Source of the DNA: Siphonodentalium dalli
Taxonomy: Eukaryota > Mollusca > Scaphopoda > Gadilida > Siphonodentaliidae
Length of the DNA stretch: 64,000 nt
Reading direction: 5' to 3'
Assembly: GCA_032622095.1 (NCBI GenBank)
Contig: CP136061.1
Location: forward strand, 116,572,754 to 116,636,753
A program made the translations under genes and the position numbers. The notes below the pieces were generated by a model. That model was given only the letters and a program-made list of their open reading frames with translations. It was not told where the DNA came from and ran no database searches. Below, piece by piece: positions 33,621 through 46,609 of the stretch. Each line of letters starts with the position of its first letter. Position 1 is the first letter of the stretch.

Positions 33621-36132
33621 AAATAAATTGAATCACATCTTGCGAACACGGAGGAATGTTTCGGAAATGGTTGTAATTAATAACCAACTGGCAAGCTATG
33701 GCAGGGACGTGGCCAGTGGTTGCGCGATTGGCGGGGTGTGACCGGGTGTCCATTCGCTATACTAACTGTAAACCGCCAAGACCGGACTATACATTTATAA
33801 TTGCTGTAACAAAAAGAATATAAATTCATAGGCGCGGACATTATTTAGGAATCCTATCACACAATCGTACCTTAGACAGTAATCATGTTGTGACAATTGG
33901 TCCGAACATTTTCACATCTAGGATAATAGTGAATGACTTATACTCATGCAGCTGTTTGATAAATTCTGATGTCGGCTGTTATTACTGTATGCTTTCCTTT
34001 CTATATTATTATGTTATAATTTGATTGTAAAATGTATTTTGTAAACCATACTCTCCTAGCTGGAGGGAATAAAGATATATATGTTAAATGTGTCGATGCT
34101 ATACCATATTTTGGTAATAATAACGTATACCGGTATGTACCGTACCCATATATATCGGCAGGATAATAACACATAATAAGCCCGGGTATTTTATCATGAT
34201 CCACCGACGTGAATCCCAGATCCAATGTATAACATTTATTACATCTGCATCACATTTTTGAAAAAAATATCGCATACATCATATATATAGAACATATATC
34301 ACTATGAACCATCTATTCACTTGTTGTTAATTATAAACGCTCTTTATACTAAAAGTCGTCGCTTTGGTTTTATCAAAACATCTATGCAAAAGTGTCGTTC
34401 AACGTAGCTCTGTGCGTAGTTTCCAAGTTCGCATGCAGTTTATTAAGTATAGCAGGCGTTTAGCATATTTGTCAACAGAAGCAGAGCAGAAAACTGAGTG
34501 CTCGTTCTTGGAGCGCCTTTCTGTCATAATTCACAAATTAGTGAACAGATTTTTGCAAAATTACATTCCTTATGTCTATATTGTCCTACATTTTGATACA
34601 AAATATGCCCCTCTATATGAATCAGTTTTTCATATTTCGTGATACCTTCGCATGGGTGGGTTAATCGGTCTCTATAGATGTAAACAAAAACAGCCTCTTC
34701 GCTCGAATGAATACATGCTAAGCTTCATTTTAGTACAAAATTTATACTTTTTTTCCGCTTTAAAATGGCAGTTCCACAGCCTTGGTTTGGACAAGTTTAG
34801 GGTAGGTCAGTTGTTGGCAGAATAATGGAACACTTTCTGGTGTCTGGTGAATACCGTGGTTAATATATTTGGTTGGGGGTGAATATCGAGCTTTCGTTAG
34901 CCACCAAAACAAGCCATCTACGTGCTATATTCGTCGAGATATCGACCGTCCCACACAACTACAAATTCTGTCCCGCGGTTTGTCGTTGTGTCACACACCC
35001 CGACCCGTCCCGCAGTTTGTCATGACTCTGCAGTTGTCATCGAAAACGAGCTCCCGACCCGACCTACTATCACCGACAAGGTATATAAATTATTATAACA
35101 CAGAGAGTAATCCCACTTTAAAAGTATCGATGACCGAATTAGGCGAGTAGGTACCGACATTTTTGGATACACTTTCAGTGAATTGCTTGGGCCTTGCAAG
35201 GGGTGGGGTGGGAGCAGAACAAAACCTCCAGGATACAAAACCCGGGTGGGTGGGTCTGAGCGCCAATAGCACACTTTTCTGTAAAGATAAATTATGACTG
35301 CTAAAATGACTTTAAATGTACAGGCTTATAAACTGGACCAGTATAGAGCATTACTCAAGAGAAGGGACTCTTAGTTTCAATATATACCCAATAATTGTTA
35401 ATTGATAACACGATACCATGCGGTGGGTCCCACATCTTACGAGGAAGCAATTGTACTGATATAATAAAAGATTTTTCATCAGTTCTCATTATTTTTGACA
35501 TTTAATTATCGCTGCGATGCCAACGTCAGCTCATTTAATGATGGCTTATATCTCTTTGTAAACATGTGTTATATAGGTATATAGGGGGTATAAACTAACC
35601 ATGCTTCCGTAGTTTGCCTAATTATCCTGTTATGTTCACCGTATTAAACAAACTTTGCATGGGTGGTCCCCAATGGGCCTTGGAATGAGATTGGAAAGGA
35701 AAAAAACCTTGCGTTCCAAGGATGCACAGTGGGTCCCAAAAATTCAAAAACCAAAAATTTCAACTTTGTATCCTGGAGTTTTTATACCCGCATCTCGCAT
35801 ATTTACTTCTGTTTTCTACTGCACACATTTTACAATGGATATATAATAAATAACATACACCTCCGTTTATTCACCCACAAAGAAAACATCCCCTTTACCA
35901 CTTTACTGCATGTTCTGTATTGATTTGGTAAAGTCTGACTACGCAACTCGGCAACGTTTTACTCCAGTATCTACTGCTTTATGCCAGAAGTTTCTGGATG
36001 TTTTTTTCTCTCTCAATACATGTTAACAAAGATGTTTCCTTTTATTGTTTACAACATTCGCGCAAATAAAACAATCCATGTATCAATATCTCGCGTGTGT
36101 GATATGTGAACCTGTCGGTTATAAAATAGTGC
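33621..36132. other. no gene supported; upstream region of the zinc-finger gene
   Basis: About 2.5 kb. A few frames of 60-107 codons occur, but none resembles a known family. A 5' untranslated exon or promoter of the zinc-finger gene could lie here. I cannot locate one. Confidence 0.4.
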
Positions 36133-36294
36133 ATGCTTCTAGTAGTGGGATATTGTAACAGAACTGGTTACCTAAATAACGGTATTTATATGGGACGGAC
36201 AAAAAGTATATCATTATCAACTTACTCACAGTCGCTGCCCTGGTCAACGTATCTATACTATTCAGTGACTTGTTATAGTATATGCGCATGGAAC

Positions 36295-37581
36295 ATGGAC
36301 ATAGAAATAACCAACAAACCTTGTCGCAAGTACGAATGTGAAACATGTCATAAGATGTTTCCGACTCCATCGAAACTAAACATTCACGAGCTGATCCATA
36401 CCGATAAGCGACCACATGCATGCGACATATGCCAGAAAGCATTCAAACAGGCTGGTAGCCTCTCATATCATTTAAAAACACACGCGAAGGAGAAAGAACG
36501 CAAAAGTTATGAATGTACATCGTGTCACAAGGTATTTACCCAACAGTCTAAATTTACAATTCACATGCGAGTGCATACAGGTGAAAGACCCTATGAATGT
36601 GACATATGTCTTCACACGTTTACCCAATCCGGGGCCCTGCTAAATCACAAGAGAACACACACTGACAAATACCTGTTTAGATGTGATGTATGTGGGAAAC
36701 ACTTCATGCAAGCTGCTCACGTCAAGCAGCATAAACGCAAAACTCATAATAAAGAAAAACTCTACAAGTGTGAGACTTGTAAAAAGACTTTCTTTGACGT
36801 GTCGATTCTGAGGTCACATGAGAAAATCCACAGTGGAAAACGTCCTCATATATGTACTATTTGTGACAAGGCATTCAGTGTCTCCTATAACCTGAAGGCG
36901 CATATGCGAGTACATACAGGTGACCGACCCTACGAATGTGATATTTGTCAGAAGGCATTCTCACAGTCCCATAGCCTGAAAGTTCACAGGAGCACTCATA
37001 CTGGTGAACGCGGATACATTTGTGATATATGTGGCAAGTCATTCAAACAACGGGCGCACCTCACAACACATAGAAGGATTCACACTGGCGAGTGTCCATA
37101 TAGCTGCGACAAGTGTGATAAATCGTTCAGCGACTCTGGCGCTTTCAGCAGACACAAGAGATCACATGTCGATGAGCGCCCGTTTGCGTGCGATGTATGC
37201 GGGAGATCATTTAAAGAATCAGGAGCTCGTACCCTGCACAAACGTATGCACACAGATGAGCGTCCACACGCTTGTGACATATGCGGAAAAGCATTCCGCC
37301 GCAGTTACTCAATGAAAACACACAGACTGCTTCATTCAGACGAACGCTCTTATAAATGTGACGTTTGCCCGATGACATTTTCTCAATCTTGTCGTCTTTG
37401 GTCGCATAAAGTAATCCACAGGGAAGAGAAACAATTCTCTTGTGGCATCTGTGAAAAATCATTTCACTGGTCCAGAAGTTTGATGGAACATATGCAGAAG
37501 ATGCACAATTGTTCTGTGTCAACACTTAAAGGGCCAACATACGAAGAAATTGACGGCGTCGTTGAAATTGAAATTGGATAG
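36295..37581 (+). CDS. C2H2 zinc-finger protein, 14 fingers
   Basis: The product is a nuclear, sequence-specific DNA-binding protein by family, with unknown target. From the chosen ATG (428 codons) it has 14 consecutive C2H2 fingers (codons about 13-404) joined mostly by seven-residue linkers of the TGERPY type. Fingers 5 and 14 have a four-residue spacing between the two histidines (HKRKTH, HMQKMH). A short acidic tail ends EEIDGVVEIEIG. No KRAB, SCAN, BTB or ZAD domain is seen. The frame is open from an ATG at 36133, which would add 54 residues of unremarkable sequence in weak start context. The ATG at 36295 has A at -3 and G at +4 and lies 12 codons before finger 1, so I prefer it, though a spliced upstream exon is possible. 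A decayed paralogue with the same C-terminal phrase lies at 54385-58520. Confidence 0.93.
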   Translation: MDIEITNKPCRKYECETCHKMFPTPSKLNIHELIHTDKRPHACDICQKAFKQAGSLSYHLKTHAKEKERKSYECTSCHKVFTQQSKFTIHMRVHTGERPYECDICLHTFTQSGALLNHKRTHTDKYLFRCDVCGKHFMQAAHVKQHKRKTHNKEKLYKCETCKKTFFDVSILRSHEKIHSGKRPHICTICDKAFSVSYNLKAHMRVHTGDRPYECDICQKAFSQSHSLKVHRSTHTGERGYICDICGKSFKQRAHLTTHRRIHTGECPYSCDKCDKSFSDSGAFSRHKRSHVDERPFACDVCGRSFKESGARTLHKRMHTDERPHACDICGKAFRRSYSMKTHRLLHSDERSYKCDVCPMTFSQSCRLWSHKVIHREEKQFSCGICEKSFHWSRSLMEHMQKMHNCSVSTLKGPTYEEIDGVVEIEIG

Positions 37582-37990
37582 TTCGTGGAAACAGCAATTA
37601 AAGATGCTCTATCTCTTTATGGCAACACAGAAGGGCTTATAGTCAAATGATACCTGGGTCGTCATTTGATACCATACACAGTGATACTCTAAAATATAAT
37701 TTTGGTCAACTAATACCGAAGATCAAATTCCCAGTGACAGAAGCTCCTGTGACTGTTCTCTCTGGTAAAAAAAAACATTATTTGATGTAACATGTGGTTC
37801 TGAATCAATACAGAGGTGTCAGTGAGTAGATGCACAATTTTAAAGACTTTCTCCGTGCATGCCCTATTAAAGCTGTCTGGGAACTATGTTTGGAACATGG
37901 CTGGGTCAGAACAATTTCATGAAGAAGAGTTGTTTGTCACGTGGTACACACAACTAATTTCCGAATATGTGTATTTATCACCATTAACAC
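37582..37990 (+). other. 3' flank of the zinc-finger gene
   Basis: Probably 3' untranslated sequence followed by spacer. The first clear AATAAA after the stop is about 670 bp downstream (near 38250) and lies in a transposable repeat, so the true poly(A) site is uncertain. Confidence 0.4.
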
Positions 37991-38513
37991 GCAGTTGATT
38001 ATCTCTTTGTAAACATGTATTATATATAGTTACCGGGGTATAAAATATTAGATCTGAATCGAAGACTCATGTCCGGAAATGATTCTATCGATTAATATTA
38101 ATTTTATGTCGAATATTTTCTGGTCTAAAAGGGTGTGGTTGTTTAGCTAACGAACAATAGTGGTTACTGTTAACACAGACCAGAAATGTCATTGTGTAAT
38201 TTTGTCACAAATAAACGTTAATTATACTCAATATCGCTTATAACTATGGAATAAAACAATACAACCAATCAATCTGGGACATTTGACGTTCGGTACATAG
38301 CCATAGAAACAGCATAATGCTCTCTATCGCTATATGGTATCACCCGAATGGTCTGTTCTAAAAATAGACAAATAAACGGTCCCAATAAAATATTCGAAAT
38401 AAAATCAATATTAATTGATAGAAGCATTTCCGGACAGGGGTCTTCAGTTCATATTTATTATTTTATACCCACGCATCTATTTCAAATTTGTTATTTAAAG
38501 AGATAATCCATCT
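37990..38513 (+). mobile_element. TTAA-flanked repeat (family B1, copy 1)
   Basis: The body runs GATTATCTCTTTGTAAACATG..GGGGTATAAAATATTAGAT..CTGTCCGGAAATGCTTCTAT.. and ends GATAATCCATCT before TTAA at 38514-38517. The left end is degraded. Confidence 0.75.
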
Positions 38514-38589
38514 TTAATTTGTTTGTTCTATAAATAAATTGTTTAATGTGTATATTTGAGCTGAAGATGAATTACAAATCATTTCTTCT

Positions 38590-39070
38590 AACGGGGTATA
38601 AAATATTCGATAGGAATGGTAGACCCCTGTCCGGAAATGCTTCTATCGATTAATTTTGATAATATTTCGAATATTTTCTGGTCTAAAAACATGTTTGTTT
38701 ATCAAACGAACAATATTGGTTACTATTAGAGACAAGAAATTATATTGTGTAATTTTGTCACAAATAAACGTTAATTAGACTCATTTTCGCTTATAACTAT
38801 GTAATAAAACAATATAAACAATAAATCTGGGACATTTGACATTCGGGGCATAGCTATGGGAACACCCTAATAATCTCTATCGCTATATGGTATCATCTAA
38901 AAATAGAACAATTAAGTGTCCCACTTAATCATCTCATTTTATAATAAAATTCAAAATAAAATCAATATTAATTGATAGAAGCGTTTCCGGACACGGGTCT
39001 TCAATTCATATTTATTATTTTATACCCACGAAACTATTTCAAAATTGTTATATGAAGAGATAATCCATCT
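38590..39070 (+). mobile_element. TTAA-flanked repeat (family B1, copy 2)
   Basis: Same body as copy 1 in tandem orientation. The left terminus is missing; the right end GATAATCCATCT is followed by TTAA at 39071-39074. Confidence 0.75.
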
Positions 39071-39134
39071 TTAAAAAATGAGTGGTTAAGATGTTTAAAC
39101 AAGTTACAATATACATTGCAGTCGAGGAGGTTAA

Positions 39135-39626
39135 AGGCACGTGCGGCCTTAGTTGTCGAAAATATTCATATTTGTTCTAATCACCGTAAACAGAAAAACA
39201 TTAAAACGCATAGTTTCGTTCATATATACCATGACCATCACGTAAACAGCATGTTATCAAAAAGACCTACTATATTTTACCTAAGCAAGAGCCTGATTGT
39301 GTTACAGAAGACAGCACAATGCTACTGGCTAACCACATACAAATGGCATAAACGCTCTTTATTAGTTCCATATCAGGAATTCACCAACAAAGAACGCTCT
39401 TTATGTTTACCATCATAATATAAACAAACACCAGAAAAGTAACTTTTTATGCTTTTGTTTACATAACAATGGTCAAACATTTGACAATAACATACTGTTT
39501 ATGCGATATTTCTTATTTGTATACGGACAAAGTCTGTCTACATTTTGATGTTCTTTCTGTTTGTGGCGGTTTTTGACGGGTGGAAATATTTTCACAGGAT
39601 ACCCACCGCCAAGGCCAACCGTACCT
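39135..39626 (+). mobile_element. TTAA-flanked repeat (family B4, copy 1)
   Basis: Starts AGGCACGTGCGGCCTTAGTT after TTAA at 39131-39134 and ends CCAAGGCCAACCGTACCT before TTAA at 39627-39630. Its inverted copy is at 46610-47105. The 13 bases left of the TTAA (GCAGTCGAGGAGG) resemble the end of family B5. Confidence 0.8.
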
Positions 39627-39630
39627 TTAA

Positions 39631-40076
39631 ATACTAATTTCTCTTTCGAGAGGTTTATTTATTTTAATAGCAATGGAAAGTAAACCAACCAAACTTCCAT
39701 CGAACTCAACTCCCACTTACAATGAGTTATACATACTGAACCAATTATTTCTCTAAACAATAATTTTCTTTTAACAGAAAACAGTGACACCGAATGTATT
39801 TCTCTTAACAGCGAATGTCTTTTATTGTTATCAGAAAATGTTCATATCCATTTTCACCCAATTTTAAATAGTAATATTGACATAATTTCAATTTATCTTC
39901 ACAACACTACAGCTACTGAATTGCGATTAAGAGACATTTGCTTCTTTTTAAGAAAACGGTCAATCCACACATTCAAATTTACATGTCCGTCTTTGTAATT
40001 AAATGTTTTCGAATTTGAGCCACGCGTTCTTTAGGATAGCACAATTTCAACTTTATTGAGTGATAAAGTGTTAGTT
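39631..40076. other. no gene; unassigned AT-rich sequence
   Basis: About 450 bp. No exon, tandem array or terminal inverted repeat was recognised. Confidence 0.4.
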
Positions 40077-40080
40077 TTAA

Positions 40081-40350
40081 AGGTGGATTATCTCTTTGTA
40101 AACATGTATTATATAGTTACCGGGGTATAAAATATTAGATTTGAATCGAAGACTCCTGTCCGGAAATGCTTCTATTGATTAATATTAATTTTATTTAGAA
40201 TATTTTCTGGTCTAAAAAGGTGTGTTTCTTCAGCTAACGAACAATAGTGGTTACTGTTAACAGAGACCAGAAATTATATTGTGCAATTTTGTCACAAATA
40301 AACGTTAATTATACTCATTATCGCTTATGTCTGTGGAACAAAACAATAAT
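40081..40350 (+). mobile_element. TTAA-flanked repeat (family B1, left half)
   Basis: TTAA at 40077-40080 precedes AGGTGGATTATCTCTTTGTA and the first 270 bp of the family. It then stops abruptly in unrelated sequence. Confidence 0.75.
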
Positions 40351-40559
40351 ATGACTATACGTAAACGTAATTTGCGAGCCCTCAAATGTAGGCCTACTTT
40401 TATGACAATAACGAATGCATGAATTCACAAATAGAAACGGGACATAAATTTGCACCCACTGGGTTGGAATTTTGCAACAGTTAACTGTTATTTCAATACT
40501 TTCAACTGTTGGAAATATTAATTGAATCAACCCTTTGGCTTGGAACTTTCCATAGATTA

Positions 40560-41412
40560 CCATATATATGGAACTTGTATATGTCTGTGCAGGAGATGTC
40601 CATTTTATCAAATACACTAGAGCTCTGTGTGGAGATAAACATTCATGGGGCAGGGATGCTGATATACATTAGGACATATGTTTTTCTTCCATTTTCGAGT
40701 CTATGTAGGCCCACCACATGAGGGAAGCAGGCCCTGTAACCCCATTTTTATGACCATGGATATGGTATGTATCTGTGCATGTAATGCCCCTTTATTCAAA
40801 TATACTAGAGTTCCAGAGTGGAGACATACTTGCATGGGGCAAGGATGCTGACATCAAAATAGGGTTTTTTACCCAATTTTAAGTCAATAAGTACAGTAAT
40901 GCCCTAAGTAATCGACTCCTTAACCACAGCAAAATTAAGGGTAACTTTTCAGGATTTAGTCGGAAATATGGCTTGTTGCCATTCATCGGAAAGCTGTACA
41001 CCATGGTCCATATGAGGGAAGCAATCCCCCCCCCCCCCCATGGAACCCCTAATTCCCTGTTTATGACCATGGAACTTGTATATAATTTTATATATATGCA
41101 GGAGATGTCCCTTTTACCAAAAACACTAGAGATCCGGGTGGAGATAAACAATCATGGGCAGTGATGCTGATATGCATTAGGAAATATGTTTTTTCTTCAA
41201 TTTTCGAGACTATATAGGACCACCACACGAGGGAAGCAGGCCCATGTAGCCCCTTATTCCCTTTTTATGACCATGGATATTGTAAATATCTGCAGGAGAT
41301 GCCCTTTATTCAAATACACTTGAGCTCCTGGATGGAGACATACCGGTACTTGCATGGGGCAGAAATGGTGATGATATGAAAATAGGGGTTTTTACCCAAT
41401 TTTAAGTCAACA
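40560..41412 (+). repeat. two tandem copies of a repeat unit, with internal similarity
   Basis: The block 40560-40890 recurs at about 41073-41412. Within each block two related sub-units contain CAAATACACTAGAGCTC and CATGGGGCAGGGATGCTGAT. The left copy ends ACCCAATTTTAAGTCAATAAG and is followed by a half pogo-like MITE. Confidence 0.75.
40894..40996. mobile_element. single arm of a pogo-like MITE (family C, copy 3)
   Basis: Starts CAGTAATGCCCTAAGTAATC after TA at 40892-40893 and ends at the loop region (TTCATCGGAAAGCT). The second arm of the palindrome is missing. Confidence 0.75.
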
Positions 41413-41990
41413 AGAGGTGTGCACTCGAGTGCTAGCATACCCCCACCGTGGCAAATTCAACACGCATTATCTGTAAACTCAACCACAAAGATTTTTAACT
41501 TTAAAGAAAAATTCGGACTAATAATATCGATATGGTTGGTGTCACAAGAAGCTTGTACAGAAAAAATTATTCAAATCGGTTCATATTTGTTAAAGTTATT
41601 AAGTCAGACAGAATTTTCTAAGTCAAAATAAGTCGAAAATGAGGTGTAATATTACGAAAAACAGTCTGAGCCAATCCCTAGCCGCATCATGTAGCGAGGG
41701 TATTGTGAGAAGCATGTATACCAAAAATTATTGAAATCGGTTCATATTTGTTAAAGTTATTAAGTCGGACAGAATTTTCTAAGTCAAAATAAGTCGAAAA
41801 AGAGGCGTAACTTGAAAAAAAAAGTCGGACCGAACCGCAATTAACATCATGTGGAGAGACCGTCCCAATGAGATTGCATACAAAAAATTATTGAAATCGG
41901 TTCATAGTTGTTCGAGTTATGAGGTCGGACGGACGGACGGACGAACGGGCGGACCGACGTGAGTATACTTGTGAGGTGCGATCTTTTGTT
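41413..41990 (+). repeat. repeat with about 170-bp internal units and a (GGAC)n end
   Basis: Three units share ATTATTGAAATCGGTTCATA followed by TTGTTAAAGTTATTAAGTCGG. The last ends in GGACGGACGGACGGACGAAC near 41930. This looks like an old interspersed repeat, with no coding function seen. Confidence 0.65.
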
Positions 41991-41997
41991 TGATTGA

Positions 41998-42021
41998 CTT
42001 GTGGGTTGCAACCCACAAGTG
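41998..42021. repeat. 24-bp perfect palindrome
   Basis: ACTTGTGGGTTG followed by its exact complement. It lies just past the GGAC repeat. Confidence 0.7.
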
Positions 42022-44050
42022 ACTTACGGAAAATCCAATTTTAAGGACCGAAGCAGCAGAAATGTTATATTGAGGTGTCAAATCGGATGGATGGCCGCCC
42101 AATCGGCTTCGTTTCTCTCAAGCCTCCCCATGTAATATCACACCATGATTTTTTTTTAATATTCATGGCGTGAATTCGACAATAAGTCATAATATTATGT
42201 CGCCAACACATCTGTTAATTAATCTGAGTACGCAATAGCCTTGTATAAGAACCACCCTCAATTACAGTCAGGGTGTACTATATGCTACTAAACAACGAAA
42301 ACAAGCGCGATTCCCGCTTGTGTTCGTTCTAATAAATACAAAAATCCTTAGAAGTTAATCAAATTCAGTATACAAATAGAATATGGTGACATATATAAAT
42401 CACACATGTACCGTTTTTCACTTGTGTTCGTTTATTTTTATGAATAATTGTTGATGGCAATCTTGATATATGTTAAAATCATTCAATGACTGGAAGTTCC
42501 AGTGTGCATGTTCTTATCAAGTTGTTTTAAGTTGAATCACTCAAGTGCATCATCATCATACATGTATGTCTACGGGACAAGTCGATAGACAATTGCATAT
42601 ACATCTACATTGTATATCATTTGTTAGAGAGTTCAAATCATTTATCACACGATTTGTGTAAAAATATTTACCCAATGTCCTTGTGTATAATTTTCTTCTG
42701 CAACTTCCATGTCAAGCTGCAAACAGTGTCCAGTCCCCTCGCTACGCTATGTCTGAACGCTGCCAGAACCTCCCGCTGTCTATTTTTAGAAATGTGAAAA
42801 ACCCAGAAAAATGGCTGTCGCTGGGGACGAAACTCTTAACCAATTTAGTCTTAAATTTCATCTTGTTTTTTGTTTAACGTCCGATAAATGGAGATACTAT
42901 AAGTTAAACCAACACAAATGTACTAAAGAAAATTGTTGTTCATCGTAATATTACGACAGAAACTGTTTAACGTGAATATACGGTCTAATTGTAGAATTAC
43001 ATGGCAGATGTAATCTGACATTTACAGAAGCTGAGAACCTTGTGTGAATTGAACTGTGGTGGGGTCTCAAGCAATCTACCCCTTCACATTAGAAACACGA
43101 ATGACACAGCCTGAGGACGGATGCGATCCGTCTTACCACAGAAAAATTCAAACAGGTCCACAGGTGATCAATGTCTTAAATTACATCTACAATTATAGAT
43201 CAAAAATCAATTTCCATTGCCTAATTGCCATGAAACCGACCTTTCTCACAGAACAGAATTATGGAACAAAGTTATGTGCCTTGAAAATTAGCCTAAATTA
43301 ATGTGGGTACCAATATGTGAATTCACCTTGCCAAAAGATAACACACTTTGATAATTAACACCTGAATTACACTCTGATATGGTAGGACAGACAGAGCTCT
43401 TGACTACGTCTACACGTATATCCCCCCCCCCCCCCGTAGGCATATGGTAATCATAATAACATGGGAGGAACTGAGGAAATTAAATCTCTTATCTCCGCCC
43501 CTATTTGAACAAACGTGAATCCCCATCTATGAGATCCATTCATTTGGTAATTTCAGACATTAGATTTTAAGAGTTGAACTGAACTGATTTTCCTAAAATG
43601 ACCCCAAATCTGAAAAAAATCTAAACCCCAGTCACTGAAGGACCATCCATACCAAACATAATCTAAATAGTCCAGATGGTTCTTGAGAAGAAATTGTTTT
43701 AAGAATTACTATGGAAGGAAAGAGTTATGGCCCTGACTTCTCACCTATTTGACCTGATGAACTCATTTGAACAAATCTGAATGTGAGTCACCTGGGGGAC
43801 ATCCACACCTAAATATATAAACCCATTTGGTCTTTAATATGTATCTGGAGAAAAAAACAATTGATGGACGGATAGAGACATAATGACAGATGGATGGATG
43901 GGAGAACAGTCTGACATAGAGACTGACAAATTCAATCCAATATACCCCCCAAGTTTTCTTTGCAAAATCAGGGTATAATGAGTTCAACTGGATACTGGTG
44001 GTTAAGAACATAATATTCGAACAGACAAGCCTGAACAATGTGAACATAGT
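42022..44050. other. no gene supported
   Basis: About 2 kb of repeat-like but unassigned sequence, with a C run at about 43422-43435 and TGGATGGATGG near 43890. No coding exon is recognised. Confidence 0.4.
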
Positions 44051-44153
44051 GTCTGACATTTGCAGAATGAGGTCCCCAAAGGGTGAATTTAATGACACAA
44101 TCCTGCAATGCGGGCTAGCATCACCAAATTCACCCCTGGGGACCTCATTCTGT
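44051..44153. mobile_element. palindromic MITE (family E, copy 3)
   Basis: Arms GTCTGACATTTGCAGAATGA..GGTCCCCAAAGGGTGAATTT, folding around GCAATGC. Confidence 0.72.
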
Positions 44154-44350
44154 GTAGGCCTCAACTGCTATGGGAGACATAGCATTAGATTGAAGTTATC
44201 CAGTTAAAGTTGGTGATGTGCACCCATTGGGCACCTCAATTATGCATTTTATATTCACAAATTAGGGGATATAGAAACTAAACAGAAGGGCTAAAGTAAG
44301 TAAAAATGTCAATTTAAGTGCCTATATACTTCCCAGAAGATGAGGTCTAA

Positions 44351-44446
44351 GCAGAATGAGGACCATGGCTAGTGTATTTGGTGATGCTAGACTGCTGTGC
44401 AGGGTAGCATAACTAAATTCACCCTCTGGGGTCCTCATTCTGCAAA
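44351..44446. mobile_element. palindromic MITE (family E, copy 4)
   Basis: Arms GCAGAATGAGGACC..GTGATGCTAG and complement, about 200 bp right of copy 3 and more diverged. Confidence 0.68.
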
Positions 44447-44449
44447 TGC

Positions 44450-46150
44450 CAGATAGAAGACAAATTTAACCCAATATATACCCCCCCGGGTCCCCCCCCC
44501 CATTTTTCTTTGTATATTAGTCGTATGATTTCATCTGGATAAGTGGGCTATCTGACCGACTACGTACATGCGTACATGTTGAATGCCATACTCAAATCAC
44601 CATGTCCACCCATATAGGCATATACCTGTCACCTGGGATGGTGGGTTTGAAGAGAACATGCGCAAATCATTGTGACGTTTCTACATGTACATATTTATTG
44701 TAGGTATATTTAGGCCTACGGTATCTATTACTAGTACCGTACATGCGTATAGTTGAATTTGACAGTGCCAAATACACTATTCCCTGTCATTGAAGGGGGG
44801 GGGGTCTGCAAAAAAAAATTCTGTATATACATGTAGGGCCGGGGTGGGTGGGTGGTCCAATTTATTTCCAAAATGTGTTTTTTTTTCAAACAATTTACAA
44901 GTACTGACCATGTAATGTTGTTTGTAAGCATGTTAGTACCATGCTTGTTGGTACCGGTATATGCTATATATGCAGCTATAGTGATTATTTAGCCTCAGAT
45001 TTAGCAACATTCTGGATTTCACAGATTCCCGGCCTTCACAGTGGACCACCATAATAGCGTTCAGGAAACTTATGATCAACGGAAGAAATATTCAGTAACA
45101 AAATTAATATATTACCTGAATAAAAGTAATAAAACAAAACAAAACTATCATAAATTGGATACTACTAGTACATGGTGAATACTATCATTAACCTGATTGT
45201 TGCATAACATGAAATTGAAATGGGTATCACGTAAATTTCCAATGTCTGAAATACTGTCTTGTTCTGGAATGCAATCAAATTCATTCTCATTGAATTTCCG
45301 AACTTCATCTTGGAGCTTTACTGCTGAAATACTACATGTACCTTAATTGTATACTGTTATCACTTACATATAGATGAACTGAAATAATGTGATGCATTCA
45401 GATGCATTGAGAAATGACATTGTTCAATGTCTTCAAAACATTCTCTGACAGAGACTATACTGCAGACTCTAGTGTAGTGCACAAATGTACATGCAAATAT
45501 TTAAAATCCATAGCAACTGAAGCTCCTGTGATATGTACATATTCGTTCACTCATGTTGGTCTATACCCGTACCGGTAACAAAGAACATCAAAATCTGTTA
45601 ACCCATGGTTGAGTTATAATAATGCAAAATGTGTTTGCGGATGGAACAAGGCCGGTAACTCTGGTATGCATTGACAGGCGAAACCTGTGATATGCAGTAA
45701 TATGTGCATCCCTCCTTCCCCTATGATTCTGGTCTATCACCATACCAAACTACATCAAAATTTGACAACCGACACTTAACTTATATTGCAAAAACTTTGT
45801 ACATACTGAATTTCATAAAGTCGAACAGGGCCCATAACTCTGGTAGGCATTGATGTTCACAACCCGTGATATTATGCATATTCGTTCCCCATTTCTGGTC
45901 CATCACCATGCCATAGGGAATTAAAATATGACAACCGACTCTCGAGTTATAATGGAAAATATTTGTACAGACGGAAGGATGGCTAGAGACGTCAACTATA
46001 TACCCACCGACTAATATGGGGGGGGGGGGGGGGTATAATAACCATATACCATATCTACATTTACATGTACATGTGTGTACCGGTATGTGTATACCGAACC
46101 AAAAACCGAATAACCCCAAAATGACTCGTTCCCATCTACCACACATGTCA
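44450..46150. repeat. no gene; tandem-like units at about 45640-45980
   Basis: The phrase AACTCTGGTA.GCATTGA..CTGTGATAT.. followed by TCTGGTC.ATCACCAT.CC occurs twice about 190 bp apart. There are G/C tracts near 44790 and 46018-46033. No exon was recognised. Confidence 0.5.
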
Positions 46151-46157
46151 ATGTTAA

Positions 46158-46605
46158 AGGTACTCAGTTCAAATTAAGCGCCCCTAAATTACTATTTCTT
46201 TGGCTTCAAGTTCAGGGGTAAAAAATATTTTATTTGAGTTGAGGAACTCGCCCATCAAAGCTCAGAGTGATCAGATATTGATTTTTGAAGTTTGTTATTT
46301 CTCGAGATGTGTACTAATAATTGCCCCAGAAACACTTATTCAAACATACCGGTACGAAGATGGATAACTCTAAAATCAAGTGGTAATAATATTAAACGCA
46401 ATTTTGACCGAGACCATCCTTTTGATGGCGTGTTTCTGGGCCAGAAACAATAGAAATAACAAAACTTCAAAAATTGATATCTGATCATTCTGAGCGTTGA
46501 TGGGTACCGTAGGTTCCTTGGACTCCAATCAAATATTGTTTTTACCCTCGAAGAAAAAGAAATATAATTTAGTAATTTATGAGGGTCTGATCGGATTGAG
46601 TACCT
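46158..46605. mobile_element. TTAA-flanked element (family B2, copy 3), first of a three-element chain
   Basis: Ends AGGTACTCAGTTC and the complement of AGGTACTCAATCCGATCAGA. TTAA is at 46154-46157 and 46606-46609. The right TTAA is shared with the next element. Confidence 0.85.
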
Positions 46606-46609
46606 TTAA

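Noticed and set aside
36133-36294. Zinc-finger gene starting at the upstream ATG
   Set aside because: The start context is weak and the added 54 residues show no conserved motif. The ATG at 36295 has a good context. It is not excluded.
37004-37525. Alternative frames on both strands inside the zinc-finger gene
   Set aside because: Shadows of the repeated finger codons.
39117-39130. Remnant of family B5 beside family B4 copy 1
   Set aside because: Only about 13 bases resemble the B5 end and the similarity stops there. This is too short to separate from chance, though it would extend the TTAA-chain idea if real.
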